A DNA stretch of 35,406 nt from Tissierellales bacterium (GTDB taxonomy: Bacteria; Bacillota; Clostridia; Tissierellales; Sedimentibacteraceae), in NCBI GenBank assembly GCA_018433765.1, contig JAHDQO010000025.1, positions 1-35,406 of the forward strand. Reading direction: 5' to 3'. A program made the position numbers and the translations under genes. The notes under the pieces are model-generated. The model had not been told where the DNA came from, ran no database searches, and worked only from the letters and a program-made list of their open reading frames with translations. Shown piece by piece: positions 15,454 through 26,042 of the stretch (position 1 is the stretch's first letter; the number at the start of each line of letters is the position of its first letter).

Positions 15454-16479
15454 ATGGATATAAATAAAGTGTTAGATATAGAAAGAAAAATTATACCTGA
15501 ATCAGTTGATTTATTGCTTAAACGATACAATATAATGAAGATAATAGAAATGAATCAACCTATAGGAAGGCGAAATTTGGCAATTAAGTTTGGGTCTACA
15601 GAAAGAATTATGCGAACTGAAGTTGAAAAATTAAAAGAATTGGGAATGATATACATAGAATCTTCTGGCATGATACTTTCGAAAAATGGAAAAACAATAC
15701 TTAAAGAGCTTAGTAAGATTGTTTTTTACATGAAAGGCTTATCAGAAATAGAAGAAAAATTAAGAGAAAAGTTAGGATTAAAGAAAGTTACAATTGTACC
15801 TGGTGATGTAAACAAAGATGAGTTTGCATTTAGAGACTTAGGTAAAAAAGCCGCTAATATAATTATTGAGTTACTAGAAGACAAAACAACAATCGGTATT
15901 GCTGGTGGAACTACAATGGCTTGTGTTGCTAATGAAATGAAAGAAATACGAGGAATTAAAGATTTAATGGTTTTACCTGCTAGAGGGGGGTTGGGAGAAG
16001 AATTAGAGATACAAGCAAATACTATATCAGCAACTATGGCAGAAAAATTAAATGCTGAATACAAATTGCTTCATATACCAGATAATATTGATGCTAAAAC
16101 ACTTGATGCCTTAAAAGAAAATAAATCGATAAAAGAGGTATTAGATTCTATAAAAAATATAAACTTATTAATATTTGGATTAGGTGATGCAGAAGATATG
16201 GCTATAAGGAGAAATTTAAGTAAAGAATTATTAGAAAAAGTTAGGAGAGAAAATCTTGTAGCTGAAACGTTTGGGTATTATTTTGATAAAAATGGTGAAA
16301 TAAAGATGCATACTGATTCAGCAGGTATTCCAATAGAAAAGTTTCATCAAGTAAAAGATGCTATAGGAATTGCTGCGGGTGCAAATAAAGCTGAAGTTAT
16401 TTATTCATTTGCTAAATTTAATAAAAATTTTATTTTAGTTACTGATGAAAGTGCAGCTAAAAAGATACTTAGTTTATAA
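15454..16479 (+). CDS. cggR: Central glycolytic genes repressor
   Basis: SorC/DeoR-type repressor of the lower glycolytic operon, inactivated by fructose-1,6-bisphosphate in Bacillus. The N-terminal winged helix (about 22-75: ILKRYNIM... to a Ser-Gly wing; the helix includes IGRRNLAIKF) binds DNA. The sugar-phosphate domain (about 90-341) includes the GIAGGTTMACVANEM phosphate loop and the VLPARGGLGEELEIQANTISA stretch (named by its ends, VLPARGG and IQANT). Length of 341 is normal. AAAAGAGG at 15441-15448 supports ATG 15454. Its operator lies just upstream and gap follows, so it is autoregulated with the glycolytic genes. Confidence 0.94.
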   Translation: MDINKVLDIERKIIPESVDLLLKRYNIMKIIEMNQPIGRRNLAIKFGSTERIMRTEVEKLKELGMIYIESSGMILSKNGKTILKELSKIVFYMKGLSEIEEKLREKLGLKKVTIVPGDVNKDEFAFRDLGKKAANIIIELLEDKTTIGIAGGTTMACVANEMKEIRGIKDLMVLPARGGLGEELEIQANTISATMAEKLNAEYKLLHIPDNIDAKTLDALKENKSIKEVLDSIKNINLLIFGLGDAEDMAIRRNLSKELLEKVRRENLVAETFGYYFDKNGEIKMHTDSAGIPIEKFHQVKDAIGIAAGANKAEVIYSFAKFNKNFILVTDESAAKKILSL

Positions 16480-16485
16480 GCTATA

Positions 16486-16519
16486 TTAGAATTATATTCT
16501 AAAAATTAATATTTTTTAG
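16486..16519. repeat. Alternative hairpins at the cggR-gap junction
   Basis: TTAGAAT-TAT-ATTCTAA (16486-16502) is a perfect 7-bp hairpin. The overlapping CTAAAAA (16499-16505) can instead pair with TTTTTAG (16513-16519). In Bacillus the cggR-gapA mRNA is cut and the gapA side is protected by a stem-loop in this interval; a similar role here is inference by position. Confidence 0.4.
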
Positions 16520-16565
16520 ATTTTTAGACAAAAATAAAAATAAAACTAAATAGGAGGGCAATAAA

Positions 16566-17573
16566 ATGGTAAAAGTAGCTATTAATGGTTTTGGAAGAAT
16601 AGGAAGGAATGTTTTAAGAGCATATTTTGAAAGAAAAGTAGAAGGTATAGAATTTGTTGCAGTAAATGATCTTGCATCTGTAAATGATTTAGCTCATTTG
16701 TTTAAGTATGATTCACTTTATGGAAAATACGAAGGTGAAGTTAAAGCAGTAGGTGATTCAATAATAGTAGATGGACATAAAATTAAAGTATGTGCTGAAA
16801 GAAATCCTGAAAATCTTCCATGGAAAGAAATGAATGTAGATATTGTAATTGAGTCTACTGGAATTTTTAGAGACAAAGAAGGTGCCAGCAAGCATATTAA
16901 AGCAGGAGCTAAGAAAGTAATTATTAGTGCACCTGCTAAAAATGAAGATATAACAATAGTTATGGGTGTAAATGAAGAAAATTATGATTCTAAAAAGCAT
17001 GATATCATATCAAATGCTTCATGTACTACAAACTGTTTAGCACCTTTTGCAAAAGTTGTGCTAGAAAAATTAGGTATAGAGAATGGAGTAATAACTACTG
17101 TTCATTCATATACAAATGACCAAAGAATATTAGATGCAGTTCACAAAGATATGAGAAGATCAAGAGCAGCAGCAGAATCAATCATTCCAACAACAACTGG
17201 AGCAGCAAAGGCAGTAGCTTTAGTATTACCTGATTTAAAAGGTAAGCTTGATGGTATGGCTATGAGAGTTCCTACTCCTACTGTATCAGTAGTTGATGCT
17301 GTATTTAATGTAGAGAAAGATATTACTAAAGAAGAATTAAATAATATATTAAAAGAAGCTAGTGAAAATGAATTGAAAGGTATAATGGGTTATTCAGATG
17401 AACCATTAGTTTCTATGGACTATAGAAAGGATGCTAGGTCTTCTATAATAGATGCACTATCAACTATGGTTGTAGGAAAAACTGTAAAAATAATTTCATG
17501 GTATGATAATGAATGGGGTTATTCTAATAGAGTAGTTGATTTAGCTAAATTTGTTGCAGAAAAAGGTATATAA
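16566..17573 (+). CDS. gap: Glyceraldehyde-3-phosphate dehydrogenase, NAD-dependent
   Basis: Oxidises and phosphorylates glyceraldehyde-3-phosphate to 1,3-bisphosphoglycerate with NAD+. The Rossmann start is [10 protein letters not shown], and the adenine-ribose region has NDLA (aspartate type, favouring NAD+). The catalytic Cys153 is in SNASCTTNC, and the active-site His is in [10 protein letters not shown]. The C-terminus [15 protein letters not shown] is canonical. Length of 335 is normal. TAGGAGG at 16551-16557 precedes ATG 16566. It is the first enzyme gene after cggR, with pgk, tpiA, gpmI and eno following in metabolic order. Confidence 0.97.
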   Translation: MVKVAINGFGRIGRNVLRAYFERKVEGIEFVAVNDLASVNDLAHLFKYDSLYGKYEGEVKAVGDSIIVDGHKIKVCAERNPENLPWKEMNVDIVIESTGIFRDKEGASKHIKAGAKKVIISAPAKNEDITIVMGVNEENYDSKKHDIISNASCTTNCLAPFAKVVLEKLGIENGVITTVHSYTNDQRILDAVHKDMRRSRAAAESIIPTTTGAAKAVALVLPDLKGKLDGMAMRVPTPTVSVVDAVFNVEKDITKEELNNILKEASENELKGIMGYSDEPLVSMDYRKDARSSIIDALSTMVVGKTVKIISWYDNEWGYSNRVVDLAKFVAEKGI

Positions 17574-17629
17574 ACTACTGTATATATGTTATAATTTAAT
17601 AATAATATTCTGCAAGGAGAAAGTATATT

Positions 17630-18826
17630 ATGAATAAAAAAGGCTTAAGGGATATACAAGTAAATGGAAAAAAGGTTCTTGTTAGATGTGATTTTAATGT
17701 TCCTCTAGATAATGATGGTAATATTACAGATGATATAAGAATTAAAAGTGCTATGCCGACTATAAATCATTTGCTAGAACATGGTGCCTCTGTAATACTT
17801 ATGTCACATTTGGGAAGACCAAAAGGAGAACCAAAAAAACAGTATTCTTTAGCTCCAGTTGCAAGAAAACTAGAAGAATTAATTAGAAAGCAAGTTAAAT
17901 TTGCTGATTATGATGATGTAATTAACAGTAAAGTATATAAAATGGCTGGAGAATTATCTAGTGGTGAGATAATGCTTCTTCAAAACACTAGATTCAGAAA
18001 AGAAGAGAAGAAAAATAATTTAGAATTTGCAGAAGAATTAGCTTCATTAGCTGATATTTTTGTAAATGATGCTTTTGGAACTGCTCATAGAGCCCATGCT
18101 TCAAACGTTGGAGTTTGTAAGTTTCTACCATCAGCTGTTGGATTTTTAGTTGAAAAAGAAATTGAAGTCATGGGAAAAGCTTTAACAAGTGCAGAAAAAC
18201 CATTCACTGCTATTTTAGGAGGAGCAAAAGTTTCTGATAAAATAGGTGTTATTAAAAATCTCATGGAAATAGCTGATAATATTATTATTGGTGGAGGAAT
18301 GGCATATACATTTCTAAAAGCACAAGGATTAAATATAGGTACATCTTTACTTGAGGCAGATAAGATTGACTTAGCTCTTGAAATCTTAAGGGAAGCTAAG
18401 GAAAGGAACATAAATTTTTTACTACCTATAGATATTGTAATAGCAAAAGAATTTAAAAATGATACTGAATTTTATACTTCTGACATAAACAATATACCAG
18501 ATGATTATATGGGACTAGATATTGGTGAAAAGACAAGAGAATTATTTACTAATGTTATTAGTAAATCAAAAACTATTATATGGAATGGTCCAATGGGTGT
18601 ATTTGAGATGAATAATTTTGCTAAAGGAACTAATGCTGTAGCAAAATCCATAGCAGATAATACTAATGTAAATTCAATAATAGGTGGAGGAGATAGCGCC
18701 GCAGCTGTGAAAAAAGCTGGTTTAGCAGATAAGATGACGCATATTTCTACAGGCGGAGGAGCATCCTTAGAATTTTTTGAAGGAAAATCTCTACCAGGTA
18801 TAGAAGCTATAGATGATAATAATTAA
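17630..18826 (+). CDS. pgk: Phosphoglycerate kinase
   Basis: Transfers phosphate from 1,3-bisphosphoglycerate to ADP. The N-domain signature [12 protein letters not shown] and SHLGRPKG are present. The NTP-binding side has [12 protein letters not shown], the hinge-associated NGPMGVFEM, and the C-terminal [13 protein letters not shown] with [13 protein letters not shown]. All 398 residues are collinear with typical bacterial enzymes. GCAAGGAG at 17612-17619 precedes ATG 17630. It follows gap by 56 bases. A strong stem-loop at 18832-18872 separates it from tpiA. Confidence 0.97.
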   Translation: MNKKGLRDIQVNGKKVLVRCDFNVPLDNDGNITDDIRIKSAMPTINHLLEHGASVILMSHLGRPKGEPKKQYSLAPVARKLEELIRKQVKFADYDDVINSKVYKMAGELSSGEIMLLQNTRFRKEEKKNNLEFAEELASLADIFVNDAFGTAHRAHASNVGVCKFLPSAVGFLVEKEIEVMGKALTSAEKPFTAILGGAKVSDKIGVIKNLMEIADNIIIGGGMAYTFLKAQGLNIGTSLLEADKIDLALEILREAKERNINFLLPIDIVIAKEFKNDTEFYTSDINNIPDDYMGLDIGEKTRELFTNVISKSKTIIWNGPMGVFEMNNFAKGTNAVAKSIADNTNVNSIIGGGDSAAAVKKAGLADKMTHISTGGGASLEFFEGKSLPGIEAIDDNN

Positions 18827-18831
18827 ATTTT

Positions 18832-18872
18832 AATAATAACATAAACCCATGAACTGGGTTTATGTTATTATT
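18832..18872. repeat. 18-bp perfect hairpin between pgk and tpiA
   Basis: AATAATAACATAAACCCA (18832-18849) pairs perfectly with 18855-18872 around loop TGAAC. No T tract follows, and tpiA starts 26 bases later. It looks like an intra-operon processing, stabilising or partial attenuation element. Confidence 0.75.
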
Positions 18873-18897
18873 TATCTATGAAAGGAGAAAATCAGTA

Positions 18898-19650
18898 ATG
18901 AGAAAACCCTTAATTGCAGGAAACTGGAAAATGAATAATACAGTTTCAGAATCAATAAAATTAGTAAAGCTGTTAGTTGAATTTATGGACAAATATGAAA
19001 AAGATAGAGAAGTTCTTGTATGTGCTCCATTTACTTCACTTTATTGTATTAATGAAATCGTAAAAAATTCTAAAGTGAAGCTAGGTGCTCAAAATATGCA
19101 TTTTGAAGAAAAAGGTGCGTATACAGGAGAGATATCACCGATAATGCTAAAAGATATAGGTGTAGAATATATAATTATAGGTCACTCAGAAAGAAGACAA
19201 TATTTTAATGAAACTGATGAAATAGTAAATAAAAAGATAACTACAGCACTAAAATATAATTTAAAACCTATAGTGTGTGTAGGAGAAACACTTGAACAAA
19301 GAGAATCAGGTAAAGAAAAAGATATTATTAGAAATCAAATAAAGAATGGTTTTAAAAATATAAAAGCAAGTGATATTGAAGGTATAGTTATTGCGTATGA
19401 GCCTATATGGGCTATAGGTACTGGTAAAACAGCTACTGCTGATCAGGCCAATGAAATTATAAGTTATATTAGAAAAATTATTAGTGAGTTGTATGATGGT
19501 GAAGTTGCTGATAATGTAAGGATACAATATGGAGGAAGTGTAAAGCCTAATAATGCATCTGAAATAATGTCAAAATCAGATATAGATGGTGCTTTAGTTG
19601 GTGGAGCAAGTTTGAAAATAGAAGATTTTACGCAGATAATAAATTATTAG
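18898..19650 (+). CDS. tpiA: Triosephosphate isomerase
   Basis: Interconverts dihydroxyacetone phosphate and glyceraldehyde-3-phosphate. The TIM-barrel motifs are GNWKMN (catalytic Lys), IIGHSERR with His96, and the flexible-loop region AYEPIWAIGTG with Glu168. The phosphate-binding YGGSV and VGGASL are also present. I place the start at ATG 18898, which has AAAGGAG at 18881-18887 and gives a standard 250-residue enzyme. An in-frame ATG at 18862 lies inside the intergenic hairpin and would add an unusual leader. Its stop overlaps the ribosome binding site of gpmI. Confidence 0.97.
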   Translation: MRKPLIAGNWKMNNTVSESIKLVKLLVEFMDKYEKDREVLVCAPFTSLYCINEIVKNSKVKLGAQNMHFEEKGAYTGEISPIMLKDIGVEYIIIGHSERRQYFNETDEIVNKKITTALKYNLKPIVCVGETLEQRESGKEKDIIRNQIKNGFKNIKASDIEGIVIAYEPIWAIGTGKTATADQANEIISYIRKIISELYDGEVADNVRIQYGGSVKPNNASEIMSKSDIDGALVGGASLKIEDFTQIINY

Positions 19651-19659
19651 GTGATAGCA

Positions 19660-21186
19660 ATGAGAAAAAAAATAACAACTTTGATGATACTTGATGGTTG
19701 GGGAATAAGCGAGAATCATTTTGGAAACGCAGTATATAACGCAAATACACCTAACTACAATCTATTACTAAAAAAATTTCCTAACACTGAACTTTCTGCT
19801 AGTGGAACTGACGTTGGTCTTCCGGACGGACAGATGGGAAACTCGGAAGTTGGACATTTGAATATTGGTGCAGGAAGGATAATATATCAACAGCTTACAA
19901 GAATAACTAAAGCTATTAAAACAAAAGAGATATATAATAATGAACCAATTTTGAATGCACTTAAACATGTCAAAACTAATAATTCTAAGCTTCACATTTT
20001 TGGTTTACTTTCAGACGGAGGAGTACATAGTCATAATCAACATTTATATGAATTAATTAAATTTGCAAAAGAATATGGTATCAGTGATATATGTATACAC
20101 TGTTTTACTGATGGAAGAGATGTAGGTCCAAAAACAGGAGTTTTTTATGTTAAAGAACTGGAAGAAAAAATTGAAGAAATAGGTGCAGGTAGAATAGCTA
20201 CTATAATGGGTAGATATTATGCTATGGATAGAGATACAAGATGGAATAGAACTCAAAAAGCATATGAGGCAATAACAAATGGAGTAGGTTATATAACAGA
20301 TAACCCAATAGAAGCTATGAAAGAATCGTACAAAAAAAATATAACTGATGAGTTTATTTTACCTATTATTATTAATGAAAAAAATAAAGAGTTAGGTATA
20401 GTACAAAATGACGATGCTGTAATTTTTTCTAATTTTAGACCAGATAGAGCAAGGCAAATTACAAGAGCTTTTGTAGATGATGATTTTAAAGGATTTGAAA
20501 GAAATAAAATTAATATTAAATTTGTATGCATGACTCAATATGATAATACTATAAAAAATGTTGAAGTTGCTTTTAAGCCACAGAAATACAAAAATACTTT
20601 AGGAGAGTATGTTAGTAAATTAGGATATAAACAGCTAAGAATTGCTGAAACAGAGAAATATGCACATGTAACTTTCTTTTTTAATGGTGGTGTAGAAAAA
20701 CCAAACGAAGGGGAAGATAGGATATTGATACCATCTCCTAAAGTAGCAACATATGATTTAAAACCCGAAATGAGTGCTGTGGAAGTTAAAAATGAAGTTT
20801 TAAAAAATATGAAATCAGGAAAATATGATTTATTTATAATCAATTTTGCTAATCCAGATATGGTAGGACACACAGGAGATTTTGAAGCTGCTGTACGAGC
20901 AGTTGAAACTGTAGACAAATGTGTAGGTGAAATAAGTAATTATATTATTAAGAATGGACATACTATGGTAATAACAGCAGATCACGGAAATTGTGAAAAT
21001 ATGATTGATGAAACAACTAAATCATCAATAACCTCACATTCTACAAACAGAGTACCACTTATAATTATTAGTAAGGATAGGAAACTAAAACTTAACAAAG
21101 GAATACTTGCAGATATAGCACCTACCTTGTTAAAATTAATGGGAGAATCAAAGCCAAAAGAAATGACAGGAGAAAGCCTGTTTTAA
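19660..21186 (+). CDS. gpmI: Phosphoglycerate mutase, cofactor-independent
   Basis: Mn2+-dependent mutase interconverting 3- and 2-phosphoglycerate. It opens with the metal-binding LMILDGWG. From ATG 19660 the catalytic serine is Ser62 in QMGNSEVGHLNIGAGR, matching the number in Bacillus enzymes and supporting this start; AGGTGAT at 19649-19655 serves as ribosome binding site. The in-frame GTG at 19651 belongs to that site. FTDGRDVGPKTG, NFRPDRARQITRAF and the C-terminal metal site TADHGNCENM are intact. Length 508 is normal. Confidence 0.96.
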   Translation: MRKKITTLMILDGWGISENHFGNAVYNANTPNYNLLLKKFPNTELSASGTDVGLPDGQMGNSEVGHLNIGAGRIIYQQLTRITKAIKTKEIYNNEPILNALKHVKTNNSKLHIFGLLSDGGVHSHNQHLYELIKFAKEYGISDICIHCFTDGRDVGPKTGVFYVKELEEKIEEIGAGRIATIMGRYYAMDRDTRWNRTQKAYEAITNGVGYITDNPIEAMKESYKKNITDEFILPIIINEKNKELGIVQNDDAVIFSNFRPDRARQITRAFVDDDFKGFERNKINIKFVCMTQYDNTIKNVEVAFKPQKYKNTLGEYVSKLGYKQLRIAETEKYAHVTFFFNGGVEKPNEGEDRILIPSPKVATYDLKPEMSAVEVKNEVLKNMKSGKYDLFIINFANPDMVGHTGDFEAAVRAVETVDKCVGEISNYIIKNGHTMVITADHGNCENMIDETTKSSITSHSTNRVPLIIISKDRKLKLNKGILADIAPTLLKLMGESKPKEMTGESLF

Positions 21187-21205
21187 ATTTAAAATGCAAA
21201 GATAA

Positions 21206-22513
<1,308 letters not shown>

Positions 22514-22534
22514 TTTACATTTAGCAAACTTATG

Positions 22535-22576
22535 CTAACCCGATGATTTTTATAATTGTTGGGTTAGTTTATTATT
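22535..22576 (+). terminator. Terminator of the glycolytic operon
   Basis: CTAACCCGATGATT (22535-22548) pairs with AATTGTTGGGTTAG (22554-22567), with some G-U pairs, around loop TTTAT. A T-rich stretch follows. Confidence 0.85.
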
Positions 22577-22774
22577 TTATATCAAATTAATTTTATTATT
22601 ATATTTTATAGAATATTGGGTAAACTTAATAATAAATACAAATTTACCTTAATTTAACTAAATATAGTTTTTTTTACAATGAATACGCTGGTTTTCAATA
22701 GCACAGGTTAAAATTTGATAAATAATTATATGTAAAAAACCTTTTAACTTTAGCGTTTTCAATTAATATTTATG
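22568..22774. other. AT-rich intergenic stretch between eno and secG
   Basis: No open reading frame of note. It holds two weak hairpins: GGGTAAA/TTTACCT (22618-22649) and AACTA-AATA-TAGTT (22656-22669), the second followed by a T run to 22675, which resembles a weak backup terminator. No small RNA can be assigned. Confidence 0.4.
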
Positions 22775-22803
22775 TTGATTTTAGAAAATCACTATGTTAT
22801 AAT
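22775..22803 (+). promoter_or_regulatory. Sigma-A promoter of secG
   Basis: TTGATT at 22775-22780 and TATAAT at 22798-22803, spacer 17, about 33 bases before the start codon region's transcription start and ATG 22843. A GC-rich palindrome lies downstream at 22821-22830. Confidence 0.75.
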
Positions 22804-22820
22804 TCATATGTTATTGAGAA

Positions 22821-22830
22821 AGTCGCGACT
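22821..22830. promoter_or_regulatory. GC-rich palindrome abutting the secG ribosome binding site
   Basis: AGTCGCGACT is a perfect 10-base palindrome in very AT-rich DNA, touching GGAGGTG at 22831-22837 and lying near +10 to +20 of the transcript. It could be an operator. It may also be chance. Confidence 0.3.
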
Positions 22831-22842
22831 GGAGGTGTAATT

Positions 22843-23073
22843 ATGGAAATGTTATTTACCATATTACTGTTAATATCAAGTTTAATTTTAATTGCAAGTA
22901 TATTGCTTCAATCAGGTAAATCAGCAGGATTATCAGGTGAAATTGCTGGTGGTGCTGAGACAATTTGGGGTAAAAATAAAGGTAGAAGTTATGAAGGAAT
23001 GCTTGAAAAAGCAACAACTATTTCTGCTGTAGTATTTGTAGTTGCATCATTGATATTAGCAGCTGTACAATAA
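22843..23073 (+). CDS. secG: Preprotein translocase subunit SecG
   Basis: Small membrane component of the SecYEG translocon that aids SecA-driven export. Two hydrophobic helices (about 2-22 and 55-75) flank the cytoplasmic loop containing SGKSAGLSGEIAGGAETIWGKNKGRS, typical of SecG (key residues Gly-Leu-Ser-Gly and Thr-Ile-Trp-Gly). The 76-residue length is normal. GGAGGTG precedes ATG 22843. In Bacillus and relatives secG lies close to rnr-smpB-ssrA; here four genes intervene. Confidence 0.93.
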   Translation: MEMLFTILLLISSLILIASILLQSGKSAGLSGEIAGGAETIWGKNKGRSYEGMLEKATTISAVVFVVASLILAAVQ

Positions 23074-23122
23074 TTTAATAAAGCTAGAATATAATATATT
23101 TAACATACAGAGGAGGTAAAAT

Positions 23123-25138
23123 ATGAATGAGTTTATTTTAGCGCCTATTTTAGGTGTTATTGCACTCTTATTTGCATATTATAAAGCGGTAAGCATTAAT
23201 AAAGTTGAAGTTGGAACAGAAAGGATGAAAGAGATTTCATCATACATACATGAAGGAGCTATGGCTTTTCTAAGTAGAGAATACAGAACATTGGCAGTAT
23301 TTGTAATTGTTTTATTTTTAATTTTAGGATTTGGTATAAGCTGGTCTACAGCCTTATGTTTTGTAGTAGGAGCTTTATTTTCAGCTCTTGCAGGTTTCTT
23401 TGGAATGAGAGTAGCTACTAAAGCAAATGTAAGAACTGCAAATGCTGCTAAAGAATCAGGTATGAATAAAGCACTTAATATTGCTTTTTCAGGTGGTGCT
23501 GTTATGGGTATGGCAGTTGTTGGACTTGGATTATTGGGTATAGGAACATTATATATAATTTTTGAAGATCCTGATATAATAACAGGATTTGGTTTAGGAG
23601 CTTCTTCAATAGCTTTGTTTGGACGTGTTGGCGGTGGTATATATACTAAAGCTGCTGATGTTGGTGCAGATTTAGTTGGTAAAGTTGAAGCAGGTATACC
23701 AGAAGATGATCCAAGGAATCCTGCAGTTATAGCAGACAACGTTGGTGATAATGTTGGTGACGTTGCAGGAATGGGAGCAGATTTATTTGAATCATATGTT
23801 GGCTCTATAATTTCAGCAATAACTTTAGGCTTGCTTGCATTTGATGGAGCAAAAGGTGCTATGTTTGCTTTATTATTACCAGCGGTTGGTATAGTGGCAT
23901 CAATTATTGGTACATTCTTCGTTAGAGGAAAAGAAGGTGGAAATCCTCAAAAATCTTTAAACATGGGAACTTTAGTAAGTAGTTTAATTGTTGTTGTAGC
24001 TGCTTATTTCTTAAGTTCAACAATACTTGATACTATAAGACCTTTTGGAGCAATTGTTACTGGTTTACTTGTAGGTATTATAATAGCGAAATTTACTGAG
24101 TATTATACTTCAGCAGATTTTAAACCAGTTAAAAATATAGCTGATCAATCAGAAACAGGTAGTGCAACTAATATTATAGCTGGATTAGGTGTTGGTATGG
24201 GTTCTACTGCATGGCCTATAATTATATTGGCTGTAGGAATTCTTGCATCTTTCTTTGTAGCTGGAGGAGCAGAAAATACTGCATTTGGGTTATATGGTAT
24301 TGCTTTAGCAGCAGTAGGAATGCTTTCAACTGCAGGTATGACCATTGCAGTTGATGCTTATGGACCAATAGCAGATAACGCTGGTGGTATAGCAGAAATG
24401 TGTGAATTACCTTCAGAAGTTAGAGAAATAACTGATAAACTTGATTCAGTTGGAAATACAACAGCAGCTATAGGTAAAGGATTTGCAATAGGTTCTGCAG
24501 CTTTGACAGCCTTAGCTTTATTTGCATCATATACGCAAGCTGTTAATTTGACTTCAATAAATTTAACAGAACCAACAGTTATAGCAGGATTATTAATAGG
24601 TGGTATGCTTCCATTTTTATTCTCTTCAATTACAATGCAAGCAGTTGGAAAAGCAGCATTCTCAATGATTGAAGAGGTAAGAAGACAATTTAAAGAAATA
24701 CCTGGAATTATGCAAGGTAAAGCAAAGCCTGATTATAATACGTGTGTAGATATAAGTACAACAGCAGCTTTAAGAGAAATGGTTATTCCAGGATTATTAG
24801 CTGTGGTAGTACCAGTATTAGTAGGATACCTTTTAGGAACAGAAGCATTAGGTGGACTTTTAGCAGGAGCTCTTGTTACAGGAGTACTTATGGCTATTAT
24901 GATGTCAAATGCAGGTGGAGCATGGGATAATGCAAAGAAATATATAGAAGTAGGAAATCATGGAGGAAAAGGAAGTGACGCTCATAAAGCAGCAGTTGTT
25001 GGTGATACAGTAGGAGATCCTTTCAAAGATACTTCTGGTCCTTCAATAAATATACTTATAAAATTAATGACAATAGTTGCATTAGTATTTGGTGAAAAAT
25101 TAGCCGATATTGGTGGAGTATTATTAAAGTTATTTTAA
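23123..25138 (+). CDS. hppA: K+-dependent membrane pyrophosphatase (ion pump)
   Basis: Hydrolyses pyrophosphate and pumps H+ or Na+ across the cytoplasmic membrane. It is highly hydrophobic, with about 16 helices in 671 residues. The substrate site includes [35 protein letters not shown] (named by [17 protein letters not shown] and NVGDNVGD), [16 protein letters not shown] and the C-terminal [15 protein letters not shown]. In [10 protein letters not shown], Ala448 and Gly451 replace the Lys and Thr of K+-independent pumps, so K+ dependence is expected. Na+ versus H+ specificity cannot be decided by eye. GAGGAGG precedes ATG 23123. It has its own terminator and shares the secG promoter unless an unseen one exists. 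Confidence 0.94.
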   Translation: MNEFILAPILGVIALLFAYYKAVSINKVEVGTERMKEISSYIHEGAMAFLSREYRTLAVFVIVLFLILGFGISWSTALCFVVGALFSALAGFFGMRVATKANVRTANAAKESGMNKALNIAFSGGAVMGMAVVGLGLLGIGTLYIIFEDPDIITGFGLGASSIALFGRVGGGIYTKAADVGADLVGKVEAGIPEDDPRNPAVIADNVGDNVGDVAGMGADLFESYVGSIISAITLGLLAFDGAKGAMFALLLPAVGIVASIIGTFFVRGKEGGNPQKSLNMGTLVSSLIVVVAAYFLSSTILDTIRPFGAIVTGLLVGIIIAKFTEYYTSADFKPVKNIADQSETGSATNIIAGLGVGMGSTAWPIIILAVGILASFFVAGGAENTAFGLYGIALAAVGMLSTAGMTIAVDAYGPIADNAGGIAEMCELPSEVREITDKLDSVGNTTAAIGKGFAIGSAALTALALFASYTQAVNLTSINLTEPTVIAGLLIGGMLPFLFSSITMQAVGKAAFSMIEEVRRQFKEIPGIMQGKAKPDYNTCVDISTTAALREMVIPGLLAVVVPVLVGYLLGTEALGGLLAGALVTGVLMAIMMSNAGGAWDNAKKYIEVGNHGGKGSDAHKAAVVGDTVGDPFKDTSGPSINILIKLMTIVALVFGEKLADIGGVLLKLF

Positions 25139-25154
25139 TCATAGAAATTTAAAT

Positions 25155-25188
25155 AAAAAACCAGTCCAGTAGGTCTGGTTTTTTTTGT
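25155..25188 (+). terminator. Terminator of hppA
   Basis: AAAAAACCAG (25155-25164) pairs with CTGGTTTTTT (25175-25184), with CC/GG pairing inside, followed by T to 25186. Strong intrinsic terminator. Confidence 0.92.
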
Positions 25189-25207
25189 ACAATGAGAATT
25201 CATTATA

Positions 25208-25216
25208 TGATATAAT
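25208..25216 (+). promoter_or_regulatory. Extended -10 promoter of the hydrolase-mur-ddl genes
   Basis: TGATATAAT is an extended -10 element (TGN plus TATAAT at 25211-25216). No good -35 lies at 16-18 bases; TTGTAC at 25185 is 20 bases away. It is the only candidate between the hppA terminator and ATG 25262. Confidence 0.5.
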
Positions 25217-25261
25217 CATACGAGGATATTTTTCATATAATAATAAAAGGTTTGTGATTTA

Positions 25262-26032
25262 ATGAAAGTAACTGTTAATGGAATTAATGTATATTATATA
25301 GATGAAGGTGAAGGAGAAAACATATTGCTTCTTCATGGATGGGGAGCTAACATACAAACGATGATACCTATACATAACATACTAAAAAATAATGCTAGAG
25401 TTATTGTATTAGATTTACCTGGTTTCGGTGAAAGCGAACTTCCTAAAGAACCTTGGAATAGTTATGATTATGCTGATTTTGTTAAAAAATTTATAGATAA
25501 ATTAAATATTAATAGAATAATATTATTCGGTCATTCTCACGGAGGTAGAATATCTATCATATTAGCAAGCCAATATAGAGATTTAATAAAAAAAGTTATA
25601 TTAATAGATAGTGCGGGCATTAAGCCAAAAAGAAATTTGAAATATTATATTAAAATTTATAGTTTTAAATTTTTAAAGAAACTTTATATATTATTTACTC
25701 AAGGTAAAGATAAAAAAGATAAATTAGAAAAATTTTATAAAAAGTTTGGTTCAACTGATTATAAAGAATCAGAAGGTGTAATGAGGCAAACTATGGTAAA
25801 AGTTATAAATGATGATTTGAAAAAATTACTTAAGGATATAAAAGTACCTACTCTATTAATATGGGGTGATAAAGATGAAGAAACCCCTCTATATATGGGA
25901 AAGATAATGGAAAGAGAAATACAAGATAGTGGTTTAGTAGTATTAGAGAACGCTGGACATTATTCATATGTAGACAGTTTTGGAAAATTTAAAGCAGTTA
26001 TAGAAAGTTTTTTAAAAGAAGATTTTATATAG
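25262..26032 (+). CDS. Alpha/beta hydrolase
   Basis: Cytosolic serine hydrolase of the alpha/beta fold. The oxyanion-side LLHGWGAN, nucleophile elbow GHSHGG with Ser92, acid in IWGDKDEETP (Asp203 or Asp205) and His233 (ENAGHYSYVD) form the triad. A basic cap (about 120-165) lies between strands. At 256 residues it resembles MhpC/BphD-like or esterase enzymes; substrate unknown. In Bacillus an esterase gene (yvaK/est) lies between secG and rnr; this is a different-looking sequence in a similar position. The ribosome binding site is weak (AAAGG about 11 bases upstream). It is followed 10 bases later by the Mur ligase gene, so a lipid- or wall-precursor-related role is possible but unproved. Confidence 0.85.
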   Translation: MKVTVNGINVYYIDEGEGENILLLHGWGANIQTMIPIHNILKNNARVIVLDLPGFGESELPKEPWNSYDYADFVKKFIDKLNINRIILFGHSHGGRISIILASQYRDLIKKVILIDSAGIKPKRNLKYYIKIYSFKFLKKLYILFTQGKDKKDKLEKFYKKFGSTDYKESEGVMRQTMVKVINDDLKKLLKDIKVPTLLIWGDKDEETPLYMGKIMEREIQDSGLVVLENAGHYSYVDSFGKFKAVIESFLKEDFI

Positions 26033-26042
26033 GAGTGATACC

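Noticed and set aside
18862-18897. Longer N-terminus for triosephosphate isomerase from ATG 18862
   Set aside because: That ATG is in the right arm of a hairpin, lacks a ribosome binding site and adds residues not typical of the enzyme.
19651-19659. GTG 19651 as start of gpmI
   Set aside because: It overlaps the ribosome binding site of ATG 19660, which also places the catalytic serine at the usual position 62.
24742-24930. Plus-strand 62-codon frame inside hppA
   Set aside because: It is out of frame within a conserved region of hppA, with Arg/Ser/Tyr-rich composition typical of a shadow frame.
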